Source of the DNA: a virus
Length of the DNA stretch: 64,000 nt
Reading direction: 5' to 3' (one strand)
Virus record (IMG/VR): IMGVR_UViG_3300032323_001868
Location: 1 to 64,000 of that record
Position numbers and translations under genes: made by a program. Of this stretch, positions 22,718 through 29,887 are shown in pieces. The notes below the pieces were generated by a model, which was given only the letters and a program-made list of their open reading frames with translations, had not been told where the DNA came from and did no database searches. The number at the start of each line of letters is the position of its first letter. Position 1 is the stretch's first letter.

Positions 22718-23479
22718 AATAAATCTTACTGATATTTTTTAGATTTTCTTATGGTGGAGGAAAGTGGAGTGAAATGGAGTATGGAGCGCTTTTATATCTG
22801 GGATCGTAATGTCTTGGGGGCCCCAAACCTCCTATCACAAAACCTTCATATTGTCAAACCTTCATATCCCGATAGCGGATTATACCCCCAAACCATGGTT
22901 TTGTCAAACCTTTATAGCCTAAAAACCCCTATAAATTTTGTAGGATTTTGTGAGATTTTTGTAGGATTTTGCAGAAAAAAATATATAAAGGTTTGGTAAA
23001 TATTTAAAAAACCAGGGAAAAAGGTTTGTCTATCGTAATGTCTTTTATACTAGGGGGTTTGGTACTACTTCGTAATCCCCCGCCAAAAACGCAGGGGATC
23101 GTAATGTCTGATAGGACTATTTGTCTTTGTGAAAGCGGGGGAATTTAAGAGTAGAAACAATCTTACCTATAATAGGAATAGATCCCAAACCTTTATATTC
23201 TGGTTTCTCACTATGCTGACTAAAGGTTTGTCCAACAAAGTAAGGACCACCTTTTCTTGAGAAATAGTTTCTAGTCATAATACCATTATACACCTGGTTT
23301 GACAGAAATAAGGTTTTATGATATAAGGTTTGGCCATGAATGGGGAAAAATATTCGTTCATCGTAATAAAGTTTTGGGGAAAAATTATAACGGATCGTAA
23401 TAAGGTTTTGAGGTTTGATGGTTTGTACGATATGTCCGATTTGATATGATTCGACGTCTGATCGAACGTCCCGCCCCTA
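22718..23479. other. Long non-coding, repeat-rich region
   Basis: No convincing gene in 760 bp of an otherwise packed genome. It holds a dozen or so copies of a short word AAAGGTTTG/CAAACCTTT in both orientations, several TATAAAGGTTTG or AAACCTTTATA forms, five ATCGTAAT words, two copies of TTTTGTAGGATTTTG (22936-22950, 22957-22971), poly-G/C blocks, a CGGACATTT-like box (23432-23443) and a GAACGTCCCGC half-site (23464-23474). Candidate roles are a replication origin with iterons, a recombination site or a non-coding RNA locus. Confidence 0.55.
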
Positions 23480-23752
23480 CTACCGATTATTCTCGTAGTA
23501 GTAGGTTAGGATTTCTTCTAATGAATCAAACTCATCTTCTTCGTCTGCACCAATAGACTCCATAAACACTCGCCATGTTTCTGCTACATAGCGTTCAGCA
23601 TCTTTGGTTGGTGTGACAAGACCCTCATGGGTTAGATATGCAATCGGCAATCCCAAGTCGTTGTACTGAATAAAATCTTGGAACTCCTCTTCGTCTCTGT
23701 ACTCTGCATACAGTTTGTTAAGGATTTCACACATCTTAGAAAAGTCGGTCAT
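23480..23752 (-). CDS. Hypothetical acidic protein (90 aa)
   Basis: Very acidic C-terminus (IGADEEDEFDSLEEILTYYYENNR), and a mid segment LPIAYLTHEGLVTPTKDAERYVAETWRVF. No family recognised. It overlaps the upstream gene by 17 bp. Confidence 0.6.
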   Translation of the reverse strand: MTDFSKMCEILNKLYAEYRDEEEFQDFIQYNDLGLPIAYLTHEGLVTPTKDAERYVAETWRVFMESIGADEEDEFDSLEEILTYYYENNR

Positions 23753-23969
23753 GGTTATATTCTACTCTCTTTTGTTCTACTAGGTCAAGTTGAAACTCTG
23801 CGGATTCTAATACTTCTAGAGCCCTGCGATAAACTAGATACGGAAGACTGCGTGACATATAGACACCAACTTTTTCTAGGTCAAGATGAAAGTCACTAAG
23901 TAGTACGCCAATCTTCTCTGCAACCTTTTCTTCCTTGCTCTTGGTGTCAGACCTGCTGATTCTATACAT
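23736..23969 (-). CDS. Hypothetical protein (77 aa)
   Basis: Helical protein (EEKVAEKIGVLLSDFHLDLEKVGVYMSRSLPYLVYRRALEVLESAEFQ). The start is set by GAGAGGAG. A TGA TATAAT promoter lies at 23987-23995. No family recognised. Confidence 0.6.
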   Translation of the reverse strand: MYRISRSDTKSKEEKVAEKIGVLLSDFHLDLEKVGVYMSRSLPYLVYRRALEVLESAEFQLDLVEQKRVEYNHDRLF

Positions 23970-23986
23970 AGTACTCCTCTCAATCC

Positions 23987-23995
23987 ATTATATCA
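23987..23995 (-). promoter_or_regulatory. Extended -10 promoter
   Basis: TGA plus TATAAT on the minus strand, leader with GAGGAG before the ATG at 23969. Confidence 0.6.
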
Positions 23996-24060
23996 AAAAA
24001 GTGGAGAGGGGGCAAGCCCACCACAAACCTGCCCCCGTCTCATTATGTGGACGGTTGACC

Positions 24061-24432
24061 CTATACCGTCTCTTGCTCAGCGGAAATCATATCCAGGTGA
24101 TAACTAATAAACTTATCAATTGGCTTGGTTAGGTCACCAATAGTAACAGTATTATTAATTAGGTCGACTTCCTTGTACTCATACTGTTCCTCATGATTTA
24201 CTTCCCCAACATAAATACCATAACCAGTCTCAGTGTTATGGTCTTCTTGCAGGGCATTGATAATGATACGGGTAGCATATGCTGTATCATGCATCCGAAT
24301 GCGTGGCATTGCAAGGTCAAGGGCCCGTGCTAGGTCCATGACGCCAGAATCCCCACCCCAATGTGAGTATAGATTAATATTCTGGTTTGGGTCTTCAGTA
24401 GTTACGATAGTGAAATTGGTTCGTGCTCCCAT
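24061..24432 (-). CDS. Conserved phage hypothetical protein (123 aa)
   Basis: GARTNFTIVTTEDPNQNINLYSHWGGDSGVMDLARALDLAMPRIRMHDTAYATRIIINALQ...TGYGIYVGE has the pattern of a family seen in many phages: a LYSHWGGD block followed by an Arg/Ala helix and TGYGI. The role is unknown; it may be an early host-takeover protein. Confidence 0.65.
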   Translation of the reverse strand: MGARTNFTIVTTEDPNQNINLYSHWGGDSGVMDLARALDLAMPRIRMHDTAYATRIIINALQEDHNTETGYGIYVGEVNHEEQYEYKEVDLINNTVTIGDLTKPIDKFISYHLDMISAEQETV

Positions 24433-24495
24433 GGTAGGGTCCTTTCGGTAGTGTGGTTTAAATCAATGATATCAAATAGCGCTGCCTGTGTCCAA

Positions 24496-24828
24496 TTACT
24501 CATCAGGATCCAAATCCCCCTCAAAGTCGATAACTACTTTAGTAACTCTGCCTTCGTTATTTACCTGTACAAAAACAGGGTAGACGCCATCGCCGTAGCC
24601 AGTAGAAAATGCAACGGCTAATCCATTAGAAATCTCACCAAACTCATTTTTAACAGTAGTAGCAGATATACCTTGATAAGAGTACTGACCTTCTTTGCCT
24701 TCTAACTCCCATGGTTCGTTATGGCATGTGTCATAGCCATCTAGGTAGCACGGGTCACCTACAATTGCTTGTCCGCTGTCTACATGGAAAGACCCTGCAT
24801 AAGTTAAATCATTTAGTGTGGTGTTCAT
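24496..24828 (-). CDS. DUF4241-like phage protein (110 aa)
   Basis: AGSFHVDSGQAIVGDPCYL...GLAVAFSTGYGDGVYPVFVQVNNEGRVTKVVIDF has the SGQ-IGDPCYL and GDG-YPVY-V motifs of DUF4241-like small proteins found in phages and bacteria. The start overlaps the upstream stop (ATGA). Function unknown. Confidence 0.65.
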   Translation of the reverse strand: MNTTLNDLTYAGSFHVDSGQAIVGDPCYLDGYDTCHNEPWELEGKEGQYSYQGISATTVKNEFGEISNGLAVAFSTGYGDGVYPVFVQVNNEGRVTKVVIDFEGDLDPDE

Positions 24829-25247
24829 GCTTTCTCCAATTCTAGTAGTTCTTCAAGTGTACAACAATTTGGGCATTTGTCAAACTCGCTGTATCTATCA
24901 TTAATTAGTTGGCCATCGTCTTCAGTCTCTGTACCGCAGCCCTCACAGCAATACCAGTAAGAGCCCATCTTGATTTGAATCGTGGTATTTTCAGGAACAG
25001 GCTTTTCGCTAATAAGATAACCAATCCTATTTACATAGTGCCAGCCTGACCAAATATAGGTGCCACCATCATCGCCATCTCCATACATCCAGATACGGTT
25101 TTCTGGCTTTGACTTGACATACTCTACCTCGTCACCGTAGGTTTCAAACATCAAACCATCTAATGAGGCATACTCATCATAGTTATTAACCATGAATTTG
25201 AATTGCTCATCTGCTTCTTCAAATGTCATTTCGATAAAGTTGTCCAT
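24825..25247 (-). CDS. Hypothetical zinc-binding protein (140 aa)
   Basis: Acidic N-terminal region, then YWYCCEGCGTETEDDGQL...FDKCPNCCTLEELLELEK, two Cys pairs forming a zinc ribbon. No family recognised. Confidence 0.6.
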   Translation of the reverse strand: MDNFIEMTFEEADEQFKFMVNNYDEYASLDGLMFETYGDEVEYVKSKPENRIWMYGDGDDGGTYIWSGWHYVNRIGYLISEKPVPENTTIQIKMGSYWYCCEGCGTETEDDGQLINDRYSEFDKCPNCCTLEELLELEKA

Positions 25248-25426
25248 TATAGTTTCCCCTCAATGTTGGTGGAGTCACAGTCTGCACAGTGCCCATTGGA
25301 TACATCATCATACCAGTCTGTCTCTACATCTTCAAGTTCCCCCGCAGAATTATATATACCTAACTTGTGAGATGTTTCATCATACCAAAACTTATTAGTC
25401 TGGCCACAATCAAGGCACTTAGGCAT
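25247..25426 (-). CDS. Zinc-ribbon protein (59 aa)
   Basis: Starts MPKCLDCGQTNKFWYDE and ends GHCADCDSTNIEGKL: two CxxC pairs about 45 residues apart. The downstream ATG at 25426 is preferred over 25453 because it opens the zinc motif. Confidence 0.6.
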   Translation of the reverse strand: MPKCLDCGQTNKFWYDETSHKLGIYNSAGELEDVETDWYDDVSNGHCADCDSTNIEGKL

Positions 25427-25700
25427 TCTTGTTAGTCCTATCTGATATAGCAAATGCTAGTTGATATGTAAGGGCATAGACACTAGACAAAGCGTCCATG
25501 TATCCTGAATTATATAAGCGCTCAACGGTGTCTTCATATTCCTCATCAGAACCAAGTTCATCAGAGTTCTCCAGCAGAGGCACGAGTATCTTCTCACACT
25601 CATACATCATATTCTTAAGTTCACCATGGAGGATATCAGTACCTGACTCTCCTAGGTCTACGAGTTTTTGCAGTCTTGGGTTTAGTTGTGTTGTTTCCAT
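25419..25700 (-). CDS. Hypothetical helical protein (93 aa)
   Basis: All-helical, acidic (RLQKLVDLGESGTDILHGELKNMMYECEKILVPLLENSDELGSDEEYEDTVERLYNSGYMDALSSVYALTYQLAF). Start coupled to the upstream stop. No family recognised. Confidence 0.6.
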   Translation of the reverse strand: METTQLNPRLQKLVDLGESGTDILHGELKNMMYECEKILVPLLENSDELGSDEEYEDTVERLYNSGYMDALSSVYALTYQLAFAISDRTNKNA

Positions 25701-25861
25701 TACTCTATCATATCCTGTGCCACTGACAAAAGGTGGCGGGTATTATAAATCTCAGCCTCTTTAGTCCTATAGAAATGATGACTATTAACATAGTCAATCT
25801 TCTCAAGGTCTTGCATAAGACTTATCTCATGTATCTTCATATACTCAATGAAGGCATGCAT
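25700..25861 (-). CDS. Hypothetical protein (53 aa)
   Basis: MHAFIEYMKIHEISLMQDLEKIDYVNSHHFYRTKEAEIYNTRHLLSVAQDMIE, helical. It overlaps one base with each neighbour (TAATG), the strongest support. Confidence 0.55.
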   Translation of the reverse strand: MHAFIEYMKIHEISLMQDLEKIDYVNSHHFYRTKEAEIYNTRHLLSVAQDMIE

Positions 25862-26043
25862 TAGATTACTTCTTCATCTAGTTCGACTTCATCTTCTTCA
25901 TACTGTTCATCTACCTCAATAGAATAAACTTCAGGGAATCCGTAGTCCTCGTACTCCCAGCCCATCTTTTCTGCTTCTTCTTCGTTGTCTGCTTCTACTT
26001 CGTAGTTGTATTCTACAATCACCTTCAGGTCATACATTGGCAT
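25861..26043 (-). CDS. Hypothetical acidic protein (60 aa)
   Basis: DLKVIVEYNYEVEADNEEEAEKMGWEYEDYG...QYEEDEVELDEEVI: a strand/helix start like small dodecin-type domains, and a very acidic tail that may mimic DNA. Promoter TTGTAA-17-TATAAT lies upstream (-10 at 26076-26081). Confidence 0.55.
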   Translation of the reverse strand: MPMYDLKVIVEYNYEVEADNEEEAEKMGWEYEDYGFPEVYSIEVDEQYEEDEVELDEEVI

Positions 26044-26072
26044 TGTGGGATTTCCTTTCTGTGGTCTTAATA

Positions 26073-26279
26073 TTAATTATAAGGGTTGGTGTTGATTTTT
26101 ACAACTTTTGAGGATGTGATACTAATCACAGGGGCCATCTGTTCTGGCTCTACCGCTGTTCTTACGACAAAGGTATCCAATGAGCAAACACAGGCGGGAT
26201 CGTGATTAGGAGTCTTATTAGTGATAACTTCCATCAGGGCATCACAATCAGTACAAACATAACTATACTTGGTCCACAT
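26073..26279 (-). CDS. Hypothetical zinc-binding protein (68 aa)
   Basis: ATG 26279 follows GGAGG at proper spacing. YSYVCTDCDALMEV and CVCSLDTF give CxxC plus CxC. The gene covers a perfect TGTGA-N6-TCACA palindrome at 26115-26130. Confidence 0.55.
   Translation of the reverse strand: MWTKYSYVCTDCDALMEVITNKTPNHDPACVCSLDTFVVRTAVEPEQMAPVISITSSKVVKINTNPYN
26115..26130. promoter_or_regulatory. CRP/GlxR-like palindrome (within a gene)
   Basis: TGTGATACTAATCACA, perfect TGTGA-N6-TCACA. It lies in the 3' part of 26073-26279, about 54 bp before the inferred start for 26043. Confidence 0.45.
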
Positions 26280-26382
26280 AGGCAACCTCCATTAAATAAG
26301 CATCAGTATCACATACATCACATAGGTGTACATAATCACTGTCGTCCCAATTAGACATACACATGTTACACCTGGTCATCAT
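26263..26382 (-). CDS. Zinc microprotein (39 aa)
   Basis: MMTRCNMCMSNWDDSDYVHLCDVCDTDAYLMEV has two CxxC pairs. GGGAGGG precedes the start. Overlaps with both neighbours support it. Confidence 0.55.
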   Translation of the reverse strand: MMTRCNMCMSNWDDSDYVHLCDVCDTDAYLMEVAYVDQV

Positions 26383-26540
26383 CCCTCCCAATATTGCATA
26401 ATGGTATTCATTGTGATATGGAGATTGCAATCACAGTCTTCTCCACCCATGTTCTCATGGAACTCAAAGTGTGATAGGTTGTCCTCATAAATTTCCATTA
26501 CGAGTTCTGATATTGTGTATGGTTTGTAGGTGGTAGTCAT
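26379..26540 (-). CDS. Hypothetical protein (53 aa)
   Basis: MTTTYKPYTISELVMEIYEDNLSHFEFHENMGGEDCDCNLHITMNTIMQYWEG; acidic, with CxC. Leaderless start 6 nt after TACAAT. First gene of the 26.5-26.1 kb operon. Confidence 0.55.
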   Translation of the reverse strand: MTTTYKPYTISELVMEIYEDNLSHFEFHENMGGEDCDCNLHITMNTIMQYWEG

Positions 26541-26546
26541 ATATTA

Positions 26547-26575
26547 ATTGTAGCCTAGAACCTGGGAAAAATCAA
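26547..26575 (-). promoter_or_regulatory. Promoter, leaderless start at 26540
   Basis: TTGATT (26570-26575), 17 nt, TACAAT (26547-26552), then 6 nt (TAATAT) to the ATG. Confidence 0.7.
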
Positions 26576-26645
26576 CTCTATCGTAATTACTTTTTTAATT
26601 GTATTTATTTAGTTACTGATAAGTATGTCCTATTTGTACCATTTT

Positions 26646-26658
26646 GGAACGTCCCGCA
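26646..26658. promoter_or_regulatory. GACGTCCCGC-type half-site
   Basis: GGAACGTCCCGCA, one arm of the palindrome seen complete at 30827-30840. A degenerate CGGACAT box (ATGTCCTATTTG, 26625-26636) lies 10 bp away. Confidence 0.4.
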
Positions 26659-26662
26659 TTTG

Positions 26663-26736
26663 CGATCTGTACGGGACTTGAACCCGTGATCTCTACCGTG
26701 ACAGGGTAGCGAATTAACCAACTATTCTAACAGACC
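26663..26736 (-). tRNA. tRNA-Asp (GTC)
   Basis: On the minus strand: acceptor GGTCTGT/ACAGATC (one G-T pair), anticodon stem CTACC/GGTAG with loop CTGTCAC (anticodon GTC), T-arm ACGGG/CCCGT. No CCA encoded. It sits alone, just after a hairpin element downstream of the DUF932 gene. Confidence 0.92.
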
Positions 26737-26738
26737 AG

Positions 26739-26763
26739 TGAGCAGTTTTATTTCATGCTCAGG
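26739..26763 (-). terminator. Unit-closing hairpin element, copy A
   Basis: TGAGCAGTTTTA...TGCTCAGG on the plus strand; GAGCA pairs with TGCTC. It lies 8 nt after the stop of the DUF932 gene and 2 nt before tRNA-Asp. There is no U-run, so it may be a processing or stability hairpin rather than a terminator. Confidence 0.45.
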
Positions 26764-26771
26764 AAATTGTA

Positions 26772-27788
26772 TCATGCTAGTTGCATGACATTCTGCACAA
26801 CTTTCAGCAGACGATTCTTTTCTGCGTTGATAGCAGGGTCAAATCCACTTGCACTTGCAAGGATAGATTCGTTATTGCCACCTCGTGCTGTACGATACCA
26901 GTCAAGGCGTTCTGTAAGTGCATTGAAAGCGCCCCATGCAGAGCCAGCAATCATGCCGTTAAATTCGCCTGTGTAAATATCGTTGATAATATCTACCTTG
27001 TTCTCCCACTTCTTGACGGCACCCTTAGAATCTTTTTCAGGCTTAGGGTAAGCAGCGAGAATAATATCGTTGAATTGCTTAGCATTGACTTCCTTCTCGA
27101 ACATAGCCTTAGCCATGATGTCAAATTCGTCCATGTATGCATTAGCAAGACCAAGAGTCTCACGAGCAATCTGCACTTTACCATTGGCAGTCTGCGTGTG
27201 GCGAATCTTGAATGATTGCTTGATACCATTCTTCTTCTTGCGTGAGCCTAGTGCAAGATTAAGAGTATTAGCGCACACCACACGAACAGGTGTAATGCTT
27301 GCTTGAATAGCGATTGAGCCATCGTGTGATGTGTTGATGAGCAAATAAGTCTTTACCTTATCTGCAACACCGCTAGGGTCTAGTACAGTCTCACGCTCTA
27401 ATGCAAGAGAGCCGAATACTACACGCCCACCCTTGATAGCGCCAGCGGTTTCCCAACGACCACCACCATCTAGGATATTGTCACCGAATGAGAATAAGTC
27501 TTCATTCTGCAATACATGATAACGCTCACCAACTACACCAAGAACATCTGTCTGGGTATTAGTTGTAGGGTTAGTGCGTACGACATATTGGTATTCTTTG
27601 TCGCTTGTTAAGTGTGATGGAATTGGCATTTCTTCAAGACGAACATTCCAACCATTGAGGTTTGCAGCCTCTAGCATTTCTGCGGTTGTTTTTTCTTCTG
27701 TGAATACAGTACCCAATCCATGCCATGCAGGTTCACGGAAAGATGCAAAAGATGCCTTGCCGTTTTGTGATTCTAGGTCATGTGCCAT
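26772..27788 (-). CDS. DUF932 (phage/plasmid-like, TIGR03299-type) protein
   Basis: 338 aa. PAWHGLGTVF near the N-terminus, then DVLGVVGERYHVLQNEDLFSFGDNIL, VKTYLLINTSHDGSIAIQASITPVRVVCANTLNLAL and KIRHT...FNGMIAGSAWGAFNALTERLDWYRTARGG are the family landmarks. DUF932 genes are common early genes in phages and plasmids; the biochemical function is not established. Promoter TTGCAT-17-TATAGT and a GGAG leader precede it. Confidence 0.88.
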   Translation of the reverse strand: MAHDLESQNGKASFASFREPAWHGLGTVFTEEKTTAEMLEAANLNGWNVRLEEMPIPSHLTSDKEYQYVVRTNPTTNTQTDVLGVVGERYHVLQNEDLFSFGDNILDGGGRWETAGAIKGGRVVFGSLALERETVLDPSGVADKVKTYLLINTSHDGSIAIQASITPVRVVCANTLNLALGSRKKKNGIKQSFKIRHTQTANGKVQIARETLGLANAYMDEFDIMAKAMFEKEVNAKQFNDIILAAYPKPEKDSKGAVKKWENKVDIINDIYTGEFNGMIAGSAWGAFNALTERLDWYRTARGGNNESILASASGFDPAINAEKNRLLKVVQNVMQLA

Positions 27789-27870
27789 GAGTGTTTCTCC
27801 TTTTTGTTGTTGATAATATAACTATACACCAAGCCAGCGACATATGCAAATCAGGATAGTTAGATGTGTA

Positions 27871-27884
27871 CAAATCGGACATTT
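27871..27884 (-). promoter_or_regulatory. CGGACATTT box
   Basis: CAAATCGGACATTT, centred about 63 bp before the inferred start of the DUF932 transcript (-10 at 27821-27826). Confidence 0.5.
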
Positions 27885-27953
27885 TTAAGGGTGTCGTAAT
27901 TCACATCGTAAATACTTGACAAGATCAACTTTTGCGGGACGTGCAATAAAAAG

Positions 27954-27981
27954 TGAGCCGTTTACATGGACAATGCTCAGG
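27954..27981 (-). terminator. Unit-closing hairpin element, copy B (variant)
   Basis: TGAGCCGTTTA...AATGCTCAGG; GAGC pairs with GCTC. It lies 50 bp after the stop of 28031-28483 and is followed by a GCGGGACGT half-site (27934-27942). Confidence 0.4.
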
Positions 27982-28030
27982 TCCCTTGCCTAGTTTAAAG
28001 ACATTCGACATGTCTATTAGTAGCCCCCTA

Positions 28031-28483
28031 CTAAATATTATCCTCTGCCTGAATTGAGCGGGTATCAACATTGAAATCATCGATTGAATAATCAAATGAG
28101 TCAACACTGAATTCAAGTGTGTTGGCCACATCATCTGCGTCAACATCAAATGGTACTTCAATCTCAATCTCAAACTCTACAACTGCATTAACAGTTACAG
28201 TCTTGGTTAGTTCAAAGTCACCAATCTGTGCAAACATCTCTGCAACCTCGTGAGTGAACTCACGGTTACCAAGGCATTCAATAACATATTCTTTGATTGC
28301 ATCCTTGGTTGCTTGGTGTGCTCGTTGTTCTGCATACAATGATTGTGAGTGTTCGGATGAACGGTCCTGCAATGAGACAATCATCGCATCCTTCTTCTCA
28401 ATTAATTCCTGCAGCGCTACAGCCTGATTCTGAAGAAATTCTCGTGTCATGTAGTATTCATTGGTTAGTACTGGCTGGTCCAT
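28031..28483 (-). CDS. Hypothetical protein with coiled-coil N-terminus (150 aa)
   Basis: Residues 12-65 are a coiled coil (REFLQNQAVALQELIEKKDAMIVSLQ). The C-terminal half is acidic and beta-rich (VNAVVEFEIEIEVPFDVDADDVANTLEFSV). The form is common in actinophage early regions; function unknown. Promoter TTGCAT-17-TAGACT with an upstream CRP-like site. Confidence 0.6.
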   Translation of the reverse strand: MDQPVLTNEYYMTREFLQNQAVALQELIEKKDAMIVSLQDRSSEHSQSLYAEQRAHQATKDAIKEYVIECLGNREFTHEVAEMFAQIGDFELTKTVTVNAVVEFEIEIEVPFDVDADDVANTLEFSVDSFDYSIDDFNVDTRSIQAEDNI

Positions 28484-28576
28484 GGGGGCCTCTTTCTGTT
28501 GTTGTTATTAATATAAGTCTAGCAGCGGGTACCGACAAATGCAACTTAATGGTCTTAATAGTCTTACATATTGGGA

Positions 28577-28592
28577 TGTGATTAATCTCACA
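28577..28592. promoter_or_regulatory. CRP/GlxR-like operator
   Basis: TGTGATTAATCTCACA, perfect TGTGA-N6-TCACA, centred about 75.5 bp upstream of the inferred transcript start for 28483 (-10 TAGACT at 28516-28521). Confidence 0.65.
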
Positions 28593-28616
28593 CTGCACGT
28601 CGCAAAAAACAGTGAG

Positions 28617-28641
28617 TGAGCAGTTTTATATCATGCTCAGG
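28617..28641 (-). terminator. Unit-closing hairpin element, copy C
   Basis: TGAGCAGTTTTATA...TGCTCAGG, 9 bp after the stop of 28650-28820; nearly identical to copy A. Confidence 0.45.
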
Positions 28642-28649
28642 ATATTTAA

Positions 28650-28820
28650 TTACTTAGATGTTTTCACCATTGCAAATCGGTGTGAGCCGTTTGCTAACTT
28701 TAGTGAAACTCTAGTAAGTTTAGAGTTGATAGGTGTGAAGTTGCTAATGCGACCAGTAACACCTGTCTTGCTTGTGGTGAACAGATCACCGATTTGATAT
28801 GTATATCCGCCTAGTGTCAT
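28650..28820 (-). CDS. KOW/SH3-like microprotein (56 aa)
   Basis: TYQIGDLFTTSKTGVTGRISNFTPINSKLTRVSLKLANGSHRFAMV aligns with the 29537-29698 product (GD-YTS-KS-VTGTI...RVKL--NGSTRW). Both look like a small beta-barrel for nucleic acid or protein binding. AAAGGAAAAA precedes the ATG. Confidence 0.6.
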   Translation of the reverse strand: MTLGGYTYQIGDLFTTSKTGVTGRISNFTPINSKLTRVSLKLANGSHRFAMVKTSK

Positions 28821-28858
28821 TTGTTTTTTCCTTTTGTTAGTGGTGGTATTAAATTGTG

Positions 28859-28884
28859 TGAGCAGTTTTGGCTCTTACTCAGGA
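28859..28884 (-). terminator. Unit-closing hairpin element, copy D (variant)
   Basis: TGAGCAGTTTTGG...TACTCAGGAGG; weaker pairing, same ends. Between 28990-29412 and the next gene. Confidence 0.35.
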
Positions 28885-28960
28885 GGTCTGCTTCTTTAGG
28901 TCTGCAGTAACCTTGCTCTATAGTATTTCTATTATCGCCCTAATCAGCCTGGCGAAATGA

Positions 28961-28980
28961 GTGGGGCTTTTACACCCCAC
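28961..28980 (-). terminator. GC-rich hairpin after 28990-29412
   Basis: GTGGGG/CCCCAC stem with an 8-nt loop, 9 bp after the stop codon. The following minus-strand bases TCATTTCG are only weakly U-rich. Confidence 0.4.
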
Positions 28981-28989
28981 CCAACTTTG

Positions 28990-29412
28990 CTAGAGGTAGC
29001 GAGCCACCGCATTGTATGTTGAAGTATTAACTACTTCTTCATCTGTCATCTTGAGGATACGAATTGCGTTTGTGATTTCTTCCTTCTGCTCACGATATGT
29101 GTGCTGATGGATAACCTCGAAATCCTTAGTTGGCTCTGTTGGCATATCCTTTTCGGATACTGTCAAATCGAAGTCAATGTTAAGGCAGTTATTCCATGAA
29201 CGATATGAAGTGCGGAAGTTTTCTGCCTTCTTGATGTTTGCTACTGCATAGTCAATAAGTTCCTTCTTATACTTCTCATACTGCTTTTGATACTTTGCTT
29301 CGTTGGCTTCTTGTGATGTGTAGTCTGCTTCTAGTTTAGCAAGTGCGCCTTCTAGTGCCTTGATTACCTTTGGTGTTGCGATTTTAACTGAGATTGCTTT
29401 TGCTCTTGACAT
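28990..29412 (-). CDS. Hypothetical helical protein (140 aa)
   Basis: Long coiled helix (PKVIKALEGALAKLEADYTSQEANEAKYQKQYEKYKKELIDYAVANIKKAENF), then a second helical part ending TSTYNAVARYL. A TTGCAA/TATAAT promoter (-10 at 29445-29450) lies upstream. No family recognised. Confidence 0.6.
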   Translation of the reverse strand: MSRAKAISVKIATPKVIKALEGALAKLEADYTSQEANEAKYQKQYEKYKKELIDYAVANIKKAENFRTSYRSWNNCLNIDFDLTVSEKDMPTEPTKDFEVIHQHTYREQKEEITNAIRILKMTDEEVVNTSTYNAVARYL

Positions 29413-29504
29413 GGTGTTCCTTTTCTTTGGTGGTTGATATTTCTATTATAGGGGGTGGATAAGCCTTTTTGCAACTTGCTTAGGTTGGTTCACGCCTCTT
29501 GTTT

Positions 29505-29529
29505 ATAGTGGCTGTACGCTAACCACTAT
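29505..29529. repeat. Inverted repeat ATAGTGG...CCACTAT
   Basis: 7-bp perfect arms around an 11-nt centre, 8 bp after the stop of 29537-29698 and about 79 bp upstream of the inferred start of 29412. It may end one transcript or act as an operator for the next. Confidence 0.45.
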
Positions 29530-29536
29530 GAAAGGC

Positions 29537-29698
29537 TTACGCCTTCCAAGTTGTCCAGCGTGTTGAGCCATTTACATCTAACTTAACACGAACTGTGTCC
29601 TTTGATGTTGGTACGATTTCAACGATTGTGCCTGTGACCTTTGACTTCTGTGAAGTGTAAGTGTCGCCGACCTTGTATGTTGCTACTGCTACTGTCAT
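29537..29698 (-). CDS. KOW/SH3-like microprotein (53 aa)
   Basis: MTVAVATYKVGDTYTSQKSKVTGTIVEIVPTSKDTVRVKLDVNGSTRWTTWKA, paralogue of 28650-28820. ATG 29698 follows AAAAGGAAA. Likely a small beta-barrel. Confidence 0.6.
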   Translation of the reverse strand: MTVAVATYKVGDTYTSQKSKVTGTIVEIVPTSKDTVRVKLDVNGSTRWTTWKA

Positions 29699-29804
29699 GT
29701 TTTTTCCTTTTCTGTGTTGGTTTGTTATATTTCTAGTATATCCGAGAAATCTCAGAAATACAATTCCTAGCCTAGAGAATCTCATATTTTGAGACCCTTT
29801 CCCC

Positions 29805-29820
29805 TGTGATATAGGTCACA
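29805..29820. promoter_or_regulatory. CRP/GlxR-like operator
   Basis: TGTGATATAGGTCACA, perfect arms with the TA centre typical of GlxR sites. Centred about 84.5 bp upstream of the inferred start for 29698 (-10 TATACT at 29735-29740). Confidence 0.65.
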
Positions 29821-29887
29821 AGTTGCCTGTGATAAATAGGATAAGGAAACATATCCCTAGCCATAGTATGAATTTGTCCATAGTTCC

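Noticed and set aside
22751-22999. Plus-strand frame of 82 codons in the non-coding island
   Set aside because: Its codons follow the AAACCTT repeats, it has no Shine-Dalgarno and it resembles nothing; the repeats explain the sequence better.
26411-26430. TTGTGAT...ATCACA sequence inside 26379-26540
   Set aside because: The arms are much more than 6 bp apart, so it does not fit the CRP-type spacing.
26781-27215. Plus-strand frame opposite the DUF932 gene
   Set aside because: DUF932 landmarks are clear on the minus strand; the plus frame is a shadow.
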